From positions 5,636,052 to 5,700,051 of the forward strand of contig NC_037258.1 of assembly GCF_000002425.4 (NCBI RefSeq): DNA of 64,000 nt, given 5' to 3'. Below, one piece after another: positions 37,573 to 48,937 of the stretch; positions within the stretch are counted from its first letter, which is position 1, and each line of letters opens with the position of its first letter. The DNA is from Physcomitrium patens. Lineage: Eukaryota > Streptophyta > Bryopsida > Funariales > Funariaceae. The notes beneath the pieces were generated by a model that was not told the DNA's origin, searched no databases, and saw only the letters and a list, made by a program, of their open reading frames with translations. A program made the position numbers and the translations under genes.

Positions 37573-38045
37573 TGTTAGGGACATAGTCCTTAGACCTTTC
37601 TAGAGACAAGTTTCTAGAACCTTCTAGAAAGAAGTCTCTAGAAACTTCCAGAAGATTCTTTGAATATTTTCTTAGAATATTCTTCAAAGATTCTCTAAAG
37701 ATTCTTTAAAGATTCCCTAAAGATTCCCTTAGGAAGACTCTAGAAGATTCTTAGAATATTTTAGTAGATTCTAAGAAGTTACTTGAGAAGCTTCCTAGCT
37801 CTTGGGTAGTTGCTCGAGAAGCTTCATAGTTCTTGGGAAGCTTCTTGATGCGCTTCCTTAGAACCATAGGCCAGTAGTATATATAAGAGTCGAGGCTGAA
37901 GAGTTCTTCAGTCTCGACAATACATCTCTTGGAGTTCTAGCTCACATTTCTGGTGTTGTTCTTGTACTCATTTGTTTAATCTAGTTCTGCCACTTCTTCT
38001 TGAACTTCTTATTAGATTTCAAGTCTGTATTTTGTGTCCGTGACA
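37573..38045 (+). repeat. Gypsy-2 3' LTR
   Basis: 473 bp, preceded by a polypurine tract (AAAGGAGGAGGTGA). Near-identical to 32025-32485. Confidence 0.92.
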
Positions 38046-41000
38046 GGAAGTCAGCATCAATTGGCACAATAGTACCACAGAGCCGAAATTGCTCTGGCTT
38101 CAACAACGTCGTACATTGTTGATCAAACGCTGCTTCTCCAGCCTTTGGTACAAGATACAATCTCCTCAATAAGACATCGGATAGTCTTTGCTGCTTTCCA
38201 GGTCGATAAGTAATAATAAAATCGAATCTAGATAGCGACATATTCCACCGAGCTTGGCGTCGATTTAGAACTCGAGCTAACATGAAATAATTCAAATTCT
38301 TGTGATCTGTATATACGATCACTGGGTATGTAGCTCCTTCAAGAAAGTGACGCCATTCTTGGAAAGAATCCACTATAGCAAGAAGTTCCTTATCGTGGAT
38401 CTCATAATTGATTTCAACAACAGAGAACTTTTGAAAATAGAATGCAACCGGATGGAGCTTCTTGTCTTCTCCTATTTGTGAAAGTACAGCTCCCAAAGCA
38501 AAATTTGAAGCATCAGTTTCTAAACAGAAGGCCTTTGTAAAGTCTGAATGTACCAAGATTGGAGCCGTAGTAAATGCTATCTTCAAGTCTTGAAATGCCT
38601 TCTCCGCTAGAGGTCTCCATTCCAGCTTATCCTTGTATGTCAACCAAGTGAGAGGAGCAGCAACTTGAGAGTAATTTTTGATGAAGATCAGATAGAAGTT
38701 AGTAAAACCAAGAAAGCATTGTACGTCTCTAACCATCTTCGGAACTTCCTAGGACACGATTGCTTCCACCTTCTTGGGGTCCATCTTCAAGCCTTCCATA
38801 GTCACAACGAATCCCAAAAACTCCATCTCCATTTGGTGAAATAAACACTTCTCCAACTTAGCATATAGTCCTCACTCGCATAGTTTCTCCAAGACCAAAC
38901 AAACGTGTTTTCATACTCTTCCTCGTTTTTGGAAAATATCAAAATATCATCCAAGTAGATGACCACAAAATCGTCAAGGTGCTCCCAAAAAATGTCATTC
39001 ATCATGTGTTGGAAGACCGCTGGAGCATTGGTAAGACCAAATGGCATGACATTATACTCAAAATGGCCATACCTTGTACGGAACGCTGTCTTCCACTCAT
39101 CTCCTTCCTTGATTCGTAAGAGGTTGTAAGCTCTCCTTAGATCAATTTTTGTAAAGATCCTTACATGTCCAAGTTGTTCTAAGAGACCAGAAATTAAGGA
39201 TAACGGGTAACGATTCTTCTTTGTTATCTTGTTGAGGCCTCGATAGTCCACACACATCTGCAACAAGCCATCTTTCTTCTTCACAAATAAGATGGGTGCC
39301 CCAATTGATGATTTTGAATGACGGATGAAGTTCTTGGCTAGATTCTCGTCGATGTACTTCCACAACTCCACCAACTCTATCTGCGATAGATTGTAGATTG
39401 GACCAAAAGGCGGTTGTGCTCCTTCCTGCAAGTCTATGGCGCAATCATATGGTCAGTATTCCGGTAGCATGTCGGCATTCTTCTTTTGAAACACATCTTT
39501 AAAATCCTTATATTACTCTAGTATACTTGCTGTCGAGATCTTCTTTCCAGTAGTTAGAGCCGCATAAATGACAAACGGTGTGCCTTCCTTGGATGATCTT
39601 ACAAACGCTCTTGCTCCAATGAATAAGGATTTCTCTATTCGGGATTTTCTACTAAGCTTGCTCTTGGATGGTTTTGTGGAAAAGGTCATCTTTTGCAACC
39701 TCCAATCTATGGATGGGTTGTACTTTTCTAACCAGGAAAGACCAAGAATAATAGGATTTGATGGGATTCTAATAATATTGACTACTATGGCCCTTAAACG
39801 TCACTTCTATAGGTTCTGATTCATAGGTGACACTACCAGACAATAAAGGTTGTCCATCTATGACCTCAATGTGAACAGGTTTGGATTTTTGTACTGAAAA
39901 GATCTTATGACGCTTTGCAAATTCTTTGTCTAAGAAACAAGTAGATGCTCTTGAATCTAATAATGCTAAGGTTCTCAGTTTTTGAGGGCCAATAAACAAA
40001 AGGATTGTAAAACAAAGGGCAGGTTGAGTGGAAAGAATGGAACCTGGTTGTTGTTGCAATATTTCACTGTCCAGCCGCATGGTTCCTATTGTGGCTGGGC
40101 ATCCTCGTTTTTCTGAACAAACGCGCTCCTTGTCCTGACAATACGTCGATTTTGCTTCTTGGGACAGTTTCCAACTTTGCAGCCTTCTTCACCATAATAT
40201 AAGCATAGACCTGCTTCCATACGCTGCTTTTTTTCTTCTAGAGTAAGAAATTTCACACGTACCGCATCAATTTACATGTCTTCTACCTCTGAATGTGAAT
40301 TCACGCTGTTTGCCGACATAGTTGGGGCGTGGCAAATCGTATGTTGTCTTGAGCGTTGATCTTAGCGACATTGAAATAGGTAGTTATCGCACTTCACAGC
40401 TTGGTTAATAGCTTCGTTGAGCGTTCGCGGATCAGAAAGAGTTAACAACAAATCCTTCACATCATCCCTTAAACCCCAATAGAATTGACTCATCAATGCT
40501 TCTTCGTTCCAATTGATGTCGCATACTAATTGCCTGAAATTCAATGCATAGATTGATGTAGAGCACATCTCTTGTCGTAGTGACCGGATCTTTGTTGTAG
40601 CCCATCGAACCTTGTCGTGTTCACCAAATGCTTCCACAAATGCCTCCAAAAAGATTTCAAAGTTGTTTAGTATGGACGATCGTTTCTTAAACAAAGGAAC
40701 AAACCATGATAGAGCTTTCCATGTAAGTAAGGTTCCAACAAGCCCAATACGTGACACCTCCATTGGATAGCGTTTGGACTGTAAAACTATTATCAACCTG
40801 ATTTGATTAGCGAATCCTTGAAACTTGGAACGCGTACCATCGAACTTGTCCGAAAGGCTAACTCGGGACTCCTTATGTTATAGAACCAGTGGTGCTTGTC
40901 GAACTTGAGGCAAAGTTGCTTCATCAAGTGCAGAAATTTGAGGTTGGTACAACCTAGATTGTGCCATCCTAGATGCTCCATCATTATGAAGCCTTGCCAC

Positions 41001-41390
41001 GACTCCTTCAATCTCTGCAGTTCTTTGCGATAACGTAGTGAGGGCATTTATGATAGCGTCCAACTTGGACTCTGAACTTTCAGTCATACTAATGTCTTCG
41101 CCTCCAGCCATTCTAAAAAAAGGATAGAAATGACTCTACAAGAAGATAATATTGGTTTAGAAGAGGATACTCTACAACCTCTAAAATGCCTTAAGAGCTT
41201 CAAGAAAAGAGTAATCCACTCTCTCCAAGAAGAATAAGACATCAATATTGTAACAAAAGAAGTATCAGTTTAGAGGAGGATAATTTGCAACCTCTAAAAT
41301 GCTAGTACACCTTTAAGCAGAGGAATAATCCACACTCTAACAAGAAAGAAACTAACTCTGATATCTGAGGTGAGTTCAGTCTTGACAAAC

Positions 41391-41890
41391 TGTTACGGAC
41401 ACAGAAATTATCACGGACACAGAAATACAATCTCGAGATCTAACAAGAAGTTCAAGAAGAACTAGCAAGAACTAGATTAATCAAATGAATACAAGAACAA
41501 CACCAGAGAGATGAACTAGAGCTCCAAGAGATGTATTGTCGAGACTGAAGAACTCTCCAGCCTCAATTCTAATATATACTCTTATTTAAGAAACTTCTCA
41601 AGTAACTTCCACCAACTAGGAAGCTTCTAGAAGGTTCGAGAGACTTGCTTCTAAAAGGTTCTAGAAACTTGTCTCTACAAGGTTCTAGAAACTTGTCTCT
41701 ACAAGGTTCTAAGGACTATGTCCCTAACATCTTCTACTAACTAGGAAGCTTCTCAAGCAACTTCCATCAACTAGGAAGCTTCTCAAGCAACTTCCATCAA
41801 CTAGGAAGCTTCTAGAAGGTTGGAGAGACTTGCTTCTAGAAGGTTCTAGAAACTTGTCTCTAGATGGTTCTAAGGACTATGTCCCTAATA
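41391..41890 (-). repeat. Gypsy-1 5' LTR
   Basis: 500 bp; longer than its partner, mainly by internal duplication of the TTCTAGAAGG-rich part. Four-unit TTC/GAA array at 41834-41851, three-unit array at 41805-41817. Confidence 0.85.
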
Positions 41891-41895
41891 GGTAT

Positions 41896-42240
41896 AAATA
41901 AATAAGGATTTTTAAGGACTTATTTAAAGCATTGATATTATTAAATTGTAGAGACTTGCATAATTGGAAGAAATTAGAGATGATACAAAAGAACTTTGAT
42001 TTTCTTATATTCTTTTGAAATATTTTATATAATTATATTATTTTTTTTAAATAGATATAATATTTAAGAGAATGAATGATTTAAAAGTATTATTAATCAA
42101 ATAATATAAGAATCTAAAGAAGATACTATTAATATAGAATAAGCTATTGAAATTAAAAATATTAAGTTTTAAAATTTGTAAAAGAATAAAAATATGAAAT
42201 AATATATTTGAAATATTGAAATTATTGATTTTTATAAACA
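41896..42240 (+). pseudogene. Leucine-rich-repeat gene relic, continuation after Gypsy-1
   Basis: Directly after the right GGTAT target repeat the plus strand reads LFKALILLNCRDLHNWKKLE then MIQKNFDFLIFF, again the LRR pattern with C in the NCRDL position. Stops then interrupt it; faint units continue to about 42240. This shows that Gypsy-1 landed inside the LRR gene or its relic. Host gene, broken. Confidence 0.5.
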
Positions 42241-42689
42241 CAAGTGGTCACATCTATTTCTTAATTCGGTAGCTCTACATTGAGCTTGCAACAATAATTG
42301 GTCTTAAATTTGGCCCAATCAATGACAAAAAGCATTGTTTTATAATCAAAAGGAAATTTAGTCCATAAAATCTTTAGAAATGCTGAGATAATAAACTAGG
42401 CTCCCACCTATGAAGAGGACTCTATTGATTTATAATCTGAAGCTTGTTTAAGAGCTTAGATAAGTAATATGTTGCTTGGTAATTCGGGCCTAATTTCAAT
42501 GGACGTCGGGCATAAAAACTTGATAATCCAAAATATTGAAGGGTTATAAGAAGATATGATAATAAAGATTGTGCTATCAATATCAAAAATAGTCTAGCCT
42601 AGCTCAATTTAATTGATAAGAGTAGCAATATTATATTTTGTAAAGTTTGCTTGAAAATATATTGGATATTTGGATATGGAAGGTAAAAT
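42241..42689. other. Unassigned AT-rich DNA
   Basis: Slightly less AT-rich than its surroundings, but I see no gene or element here. Confidence 0.35.
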
Positions 42690-43899
42690 AGAATTTGCAA
42701 CAACAAGGTCCTAATAACTCTAATAGAATACTAAATTAATTCTAATTAAATCTTACAATGCTAATCAATCTTGAATCAAATCTAAAAGAAGTCTTAAAAA
42801 AATTACAAAAAAAAAAATCATAAATTAACCTTAAGAAAATATGTATAATAAAAAAGTTCTAAAAAAATATTAAAAATAAAACCCTAAACCAACCTTAACT
42901 TATTTCTAATATAACTATAAAAAAATTCTGATGAAATCCTAATATATTCTTAAATAAATCCTAATTAAATTTTAAATCCCAAATCAAATCCTAAATAAAT
43001 ATTAAAAAAATCTAAAAAAAATCTAAATAACTATTCAATAGTTCCTATAGCCGTTTTAAAATCTCAATAATTATTAACCTTATTTATATCTATAAGTAAA
43101 TAATAAATATAAAAAATTTAAGAAAAATAAAATTCATTAATTGAAGAAAAAATCTCTTAAAAATCTTAGATGTTAGCCGCCCTCTTTTTCCAATATAGAT
43201 ATTGATCTTTAAGTAGTAATTTTTCCTTGTTTAATTATCTAGTTACTTTATAAATTAACTAATTTGTAAAAATTTATATTAATATTTTTCTCACTAAATT
43301 TTGCTTCAATCAAACTAGGGGATTTTTTAGGATTCCAAAAATCCTCACTAATCCTAAATTTTAAATATTCAAGTTCTTAATGTAATTAAAATTCTTATAT
43401 AATTGAATCTAATGATTTAATTGATATCAAATTTTTCAAATATATTCAAGACAAGTATAATAAAAAAACTCATAAAATTTCACTTGAAATTTGTTACAAT
43501 ACTCACACAACTTCAAATTTGTAAGCTTCTTTTTATTTCTTAATATCCTTAAGCACACTCTTTGATTAGCAAAAGAACTCCTAAATTTCCATGAGTATGC
43601 AATTTTGTATCTTGATATCTAATTTAGATCCATATTCTTAACTAGTCCTCTTTGGGTATCAAATTTTGGTTTATTAATGTAATATTAGATAAAAAATTAT
43701 TTCCAACTTCTTCTTAAAAATAACTATATTAATTATTTATTTGATATACTTTGATTTTTTTAATTTATGGCTATACAAAATATGTAAAATTTTCTTTTAC
43801 AAGAAGGCAATATTATCACTTACTAATTTTTATTATCTTCTTGTCTATTATCTATATTTTTTAGATAATTTATTAAAATATTTTTATTTAAGCTCTTGG

Positions 43900-43900
<1 letters not shown>
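42690..43900 (-). mobile_element. TGTCGT-family element, reverse and decayed copy
   Basis: The plus strand is the reverse complement of the old TGTCGT subtype. AATTAAATCTTA-like degenerate units occur at 42720-43010, a counterpart of the GGCCAGCCTCC stretch near 43180, and a counterpart of the 53970-54240 segment near 43690-43870. The family's 5' end is lost at the TA microsatellite. Non-coding. Confidence 0.5.

Positions 43901-43950
<50 letters not shown>
43901..43950. repeat. (TA)n microsatellite
   Basis: About 24 TA units, read directly. Confidence 0.92.
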
Positions 43951-43952
<2 letters not shown>

Positions 43953-45780
43953 AATAGATGTATTATAATATAATAATAGAGATATGAAAGTATTTGACTT
44001 CTCTAACGTTGGGCTTTAGCAACTAAATAATCAATGAGTATATGCCAAAGCAAGATGAAGGGTTAGTCTTTGAAATCCCCTCTTTTAATCCAATCAATAT
44101 CATATGGTGGTCTTGGGAGCTTCGCGTAAAGAGATAATATTGCTATAGATGACTACCTTCTTAATATTATTTCTATTATTAAAAAACTAATATTGCCACG
44201 AGCTTTGCCTAGAAGAGGAAGCAAAATTTTGATTGTAATATCCACTATTTTTTAGTTTCAAAATTATAAATCTATTATTAATACATCCCTTCAATTCATA
44301 TATATAATCATCACAACTATTACATAAAATTTCTAGGGCCTTAATAATTTCACAAAACTTGATATTGTAAAGAGTTATTATCAACCACTCTTAGCATAGC
44401 TTTCATTTTTTGTTTTTGAGACCATCAGCTCCAAAAAAATTGATTATTGGCCTTCAAAGATATTCTTTGGTTTCAAACTAGATTTTATAGAAGAGAGGCT
44501 ACAATTGGCTTTGATCATAATTAAAGTGCAATTAGAGTTGGCCAAGAAAGAATTTGCTTTTGGATCTCTTTTATAATCTAGGATTTTGATTTCAAATTTG
44601 GACTACTCAAGATGCAGACATGTGTAATGGATTTGATTCCATGAGATATTGAAGGAAGGGAGGGAGTATCTGAGTAAGTTCCACAATAGATCTTAATTGA
44701 TAGAATTGTTAAAAATATAATTTTAAGTTATTTAAATATAAAAATATTAGATTCAAAGATATTTTTGATCATTTAAGTATTTATTAGAATATTAAAATAT
44801 TTATAGGATATAAGAGTCTTATTAAAAAAAAATTTATAAAAAAAAAGTCTTATAAAGTCTTAGAGGTAATTATCTTAATTGATTTAGTATTTTTATTTAG
44901 TATTAAATATTAATTATTAATTAAAACACCAATTTTTATATTGGCCTTTTATTTATATGTATTATTTATAAAGATACTTATAAATATTAAATAATAATTA
45001 AAAGAAGCATGAAAAAGAACCTCATGTTTTTTTGATTATTTATTTTAAAAATAGAAGTTTTAATTTATTTAAATTAGTTTTATTACTACAGAAAATTACA
45101 AAGATAGAAAAATTTAGTCTTAAATTGATATTGATATTATAAAAATATTATAAGAATATTAAAGTTTACTTGGAATGTTTGGGGATTTTTTAGAGAAATT
45201 TTAAGACTTTAATAAAATTGATTTTTATCACCTTGGGAGCTATTATGAAGAAATAAAGCAAGATTTGAAAGCCATACAAGATTCTAAGGCTGATTGGATG
45301 TTTTTAAATACTATAGTGAAGTAAAAAATTCACAAAAAATAATTCTAATAATAAAAAATAGTAGGACTAGTAATTAATCTAGTCTTTGTAAAAAGAAGGT
45401 CCACAAGTTCAACATGAATTATAACATCTTGAATGTAATTAAGAAGATAAGACTAAAATATTGTGGCCTCTCTTAGACACTCATATACATTACATGTGAG
45501 CCTTTATAAGGTTCAAACCCTTGATCTATAAGTAAGTTATCATTGAGATAAAAAAAAAATTATTTAAAATTTTAATTATTTACTTATTATTTTTATACTT
45601 TTATAATTTAATCATAATAAATTGGATTTATATGTTTTTATGTCATTGAAAAGATAATAAAATTAAAATTTTAAAAATATAACTATTATTTTAAAATTTT
45701 AATTTTTATTAGATAAAAATTCATTGAACAAATTATGACTAAGTTTTGGAGTGTGTACTTGTTTAATTGCATTCATTTTA
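43951..45780. other. AT-rich repeat-like DNA without recognised features
   Basis: Decayed AT-rich sequence. A GGTTCAAACCC string at about 45511 matches the Pol III B-box consensus, but no A box is placed at the right distance. No coding motif is found. Confidence 0.4.
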
Positions 45781-45806
45781 CTTTTTTTTTTTTTTTTTTT
45801 TTTTTT
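45781..45806. repeat. Poly(T) run
   Basis: About 26 consecutive T bases. On the minus strand it is a poly(A) lying just downstream of the LINE relic, so it may be that element's tail. Confidence 0.7.
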
Positions 45807-46930
45807 CTATTTGTTCTTCTTTTCTTCTTGTTTTTTGCTTCCTTAACTTTACACCACCAATTATAAATAATTCTTAGTGGATGTCATCTTAAAATTTGGA
45901 TTAAAGGATGAAATTTATCTTTACAACTTTGTTATTATAAACTTATATGCTTCTATAATGGTTGCTATAGATGCTTATTATTAAAAAGATTATTAGCTAT
46001 ACTTTTTAAAAATTACTAGTAGAATTTTTTAAGAGATAATTTTTTTTTTAAAAATATTGATATAATAAATTGAAGTTATAAAGGAAGTTGGTGTTTGAAG
46101 GAAAGAAACACATATTTTATTTATTTAAATTTTCATTGCAAGTAGAAGATAAATTCTTCAAAATTAGCTATATCTATTTTTTTTTAGAACAATTGTTAAA
46201 AAAATAATGCTTGGATCTTATCAAGGCTTAATGAATACTAAGTTTTTTAGCAAATAAGAGCCAACATCCTATATGTAGTAGACTATCACATTTGGAGTAG
46301 TAAAAATCATATGGATCATCTTTTAGTTTAGTGCTCTATACAACTTAAATTTGTGACTAAGCATTTATTTAGGTTTAACATGAATGCAACTTTTCTAAAT
46401 GATATAGAGGTATACATCTATGTTCATGAAATTTGGACCTCTAATTTGCAGCTTAGTTTCACAAGTAAGTTAAAAAGATAGTAAAGTTTTATAGAGGCTA
46501 TTATATTCAAAAAATAGAGGCAATTTGCTAATAAGATGCACATCTTTGAGAAGAACTTACTTGATTGATTGCAAAATTATATGATAATTTGCTAGATTTT
46601 AAGGTCTAGAAGTAATTGAGCATAGTTGCTGATTAATTCTAACAATTTAAGCAACAAAAAGTTGCAAAAAGGAAGATAAGAAGTAAAATAAAGTAAATAA
46701 GTATTGATTCATAATATAAAAAATAAAAATATTAAAAATTTTATTAACCAAAGTAAAAAAATAAAGAGCTAAAGGACATCTTTTTCTTATATTTCTTTTA
46801 ATTAAGACGAATCTTATAAAAGTACTATTATTATCTACTATTATGTATAATTCTTGTAAACTAGTTTTAATTATATGAAAAAAAATAATGTCAAAATTGA
46901 AGAATATTAATCTTTTCAATATAAAATCCT
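45781..46930 (-). mobile_element. LINE (L1-type) reverse-transcriptase relic
   Basis: The minus strand 46919-46647 encodes a piece with RNIRKRCPLALYFFTLVNKI, matching the conserved RQGCPLAPYLF motif of L1-type LINE reverse transcriptases, followed by the usual hydrophobic helix. Weak downstream matches continue to about 46000, with many stops. The minus-strand poly(A) at 45806-45781 would be a fitting 3' tail. The element is 5'-truncated or unreadable above ~46930. No target repeat was identified. Confidence 0.5.
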
Positions 46931-47481
46931 ATAAAATTATATGATAAGTTTTAAAAAAATAAATTTTTAAGAAGAAATAAAGCTATTTTAAAGTCTTAAC
47001 ATAATTTATGAGTTTTTAGGTATTTAATATATTATATAAGATAATTCTTAAGAAAAGAAAGATAATATGGTCTAGGTAGATTACCTCTTTTAAAACTATT
47101 TATAAATAGCTTTGAATTATCTTAATATAAATTAATTCAAATTACAAAGATATCTTACATTACTATATATACATCTAATATATCTATACATACATCAAAG
47201 GCCTTTAATTGGCTGCTCTTGCTTGTCTTGGGATTATTCTTGGAACTTATCTTTCTCTTCTTAGTTGTAATGTAAGTCTTTGTTTCTTCCTTTAATCTTC
47301 TTTGTTTTGTTTTTGTTTTGTTTTTTTTTTTTTTTTTCATTTTTTTTATGTTCTTGCATCTATATTGAAATAAAGAAGAAAAGAAGAAAGAAGTAGAATC
47401 TTTATTTAAACAAGAAAGACAAGAAAGAAGTTCATGATTTGCATCAATATAAGAAAAGAAAGAGAAGAAGTTCCAGCCTTA
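46931..47481. other. AT- and purine-rich DNA
   Basis: Includes a T-run near 47322-47337 and an AAGAAAGAAG-rich stretch at 47370-47465. No gene or element recognised. Confidence 0.4.
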
Positions 47482-47489
47482 TGTCACGG

Positions 47490-48937
47490 TGTCGTGTTGT
47501 AACACGAGTACACAGTGAAAATAAAAAGAAAGGGGAATTTTATTAATGATTAGTTACCTCGAATATTGGGAGCAACGACCAACTCCAGTGCAAATACTGA
47601 GTGGCTAGGTTCGGTCACCCCGTTACAGTCAGCCGGGGCATACTGAAATGCTCCGTTCGATTCCAATAACGGGAGTCAGTAGGAAGGAAAAGGACCAATT
47701 CACGCGACGGGTGAGCCTGGTTTGAAGAGCCAATTGGATCTAATTTCGAGAATCCAATCCGGGTCCTCTTACCTAATATGAGACCTGAATTGGTTGAGCG
47801 ACCCAATGCAGTCTCATTTCGAGAATCCAATCTGGGTCCTCTTACCCAATATGAGACCTGTATTGGTCGGGCAATCCAATGCAGAGTAATTACGGGAACA
47901 TCCAGGTTACTACGGGCATCTTACCCAATATGAGACCTGCATTGGTCGGGCAACCCAATGCAGTCTGATTACAGGAAAATCCGGGTCTTATTACTAGACT
48001 CTTATCCAATATGAGACCTGAATTGGTCGGGCGACTCAATGTGGTCCCGATTACGGGGTTCGATTCTGTTTCAGGCTGTCCTATTCTCTGTTTTAGGGAA
48101 CGTTGTTTTCGGTAAATGGATCTCTTAAAGGTAAAAACGGAGGAGAAAGCTTTGATGGCGAGAGCCAATTTTGGATCTAAGCTCCGACGGCGGGAGCCAA
48201 TTCCGGATCCAAGACGGAAGATTAAAGAAATTCAGATGATAAGGTTAGGGGGGGAATAAGTTTTTAGGAGGTTTTTTTTTTCAGATCAAAGAGGAGGAGG
48301 GGGGGGGGTTTTTTAGATCAAGGAGCAAGCTTCAAGTTTTTTTTGAAGGTTACTAGTTCGATTTTCATTGGAGGTTTTTGAAGATCAAGGGGATTGGAGA
48401 GGAGCTTCATGCTTTGGGTCAGGGAAGAAAAGACGGAGAATTGGATTTTTCTTCTTCATAGAGTTTTGGGAAGACTGAGGCAATCGTTGCTGAAGTCAGT
48501 GTTGTAATGGTGAATCGGGATTTTTAATGAAGTGGGTGTGATCACTCCTGATTGTTTTCTGAAATCGAGTTACGTCTGTGATTGAAGGATTAAAAGGGTG
48601 TCCATAGGATTGAGTATGTGGAGTGAATGAAATTTATTGGGTTAATCTAACAAGACAGTCAATGGATACAAGATTGTAAGTACAAAGTGGTATCGGAGAT
48701 TAGTAGATTGGGTTGTTCGGGGTTCTCTGTAACGTCTAGAGACCTATCGGTTGGGGTAAAAGGGACTTCGACAAGCAGTCGAAGGGCATCCGTATAGATT
48801 TATGGTGTATTCTTGCAGTCGTTTATATTCCAGCAGTCAAAAACTGATAGACTGCTTGATTATTGGCGAATCTCCATACTACCTTCTACAGCCAGACGCC
48901 CGGCGCGTTCTCGAGTAGGAAAGCACGTAATACGACA
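47490..48937 (+). mobile_element. TGTCGT-family LTR-like element, young GC-rich copy
   Basis: 1448 bp from TGTCGTGTTGTAACACGAGT to GCACGTAATACGACA, flanked by identical 4-bp repeats ACGG (47486-47489 and 48938-48941). The ends form a short inverted repeat TGTCGT/ACGACA. It contains about four tandem 72-80-bp units at 47768-48055. No significant open frame. Much less AT-drifted than its host, so clearly younger. Best reading is a solo LTR of an element whose internal region is not in the window; a non-autonomous inverted-repeat element is the alternative. Confidence 0.75.
47768..48055 (+). repeat. Tandem array of ~72-80-bp units within the TGTCGT element
   Basis: Four head-to-tail units, each containing CCAATATGAGACCTG, ATTGGTCGGGC and CCAATG in the same order, read directly. 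The copy at 60595-61794 has about two such units (61390-61520) in reverse. Confidence 0.8.

Larger units (their letters stand above)
32025..38045 (+). mobile_element. Gypsy-2: young chromovirus LTR retrotransposon, nearly whole
   Basis: Plus-strand Ty3/Gypsy element flanked by perfect 5-bp repeats GGAAG (32020-32024 and 38046-38050), inserted in Gypsy-1 between its RNase H and integrase regions. LTRs 32025-32485 and 37573-38045 differ by only a few percent, so it is recent. A possible tRNA-Met-like primer site (ATATCAGAGCTAG) lies near 32510. Gag is 32961-33764 with a CCHC knuckle (CLYCGEAGHKAVDC). Pol overlaps the gag end by ~55 nt in a shifted frame, as this family is known to use, and runs to ~37029. 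It holds protease (~33905), reverse transcriptase (~34590-35000, [12 protein letters not shown]), RNase H (~35350-35740), an integrase core (~35940-36290) and a chromodomain (36840-37000, [18 protein letters not shown]). A purine tract precedes the 3' LTR. The coding part appears to have about two breaks. Confidence 0.93.
29613..41890 (-). mobile_element. Gypsy-1: chromovirus LTR retrotransposon, broken, split by Gypsy-2
   Basis: Minus-strand Ty3/Gypsy element flanked by perfect 5-bp repeats GGTAT (29608-29612 and 41891-41895). LTRs are 41391-41890 (5') and 29613-30058 (3'), alike but with clear divergence and length differences. In element order it shows: gag (about 41111-40362), zinc-knuckle area (~40200), protease (~40080-39770), reverse transcriptase (39431-38802, [10 protein letters not shown]), RNase H (38736-38100, ETDASNFALGAVLSQ), Gypsy-2 as an insertion at 32025-38045, integrase (about 32019-30900), chromodomain (about 30870-30640), the extra frame (~30470-30136), and the 3' LTR. 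It holds several breaks and is not functional. Older than Gypsy-2, which lies inside it. Confidence 0.9.

Noticed and set aside
29613-42000. Repeated TTCTAGAAGG motifs as a CRISPR-like or satellite array
   Set aside because: Spacing is irregular and confined to LTRs; they are better read as LTR promoter motifs.
43741-43968. 75-codon frame ending in an IYIYIY run
   Set aside because: Chance frame across a decayed repeat and a TA microsatellite.
45495-45545. GGTTCAAACCC B-box-like string, possible tRNA or SINE
   Set aside because: No A box at the expected distance and no cloverleaf can be drawn.
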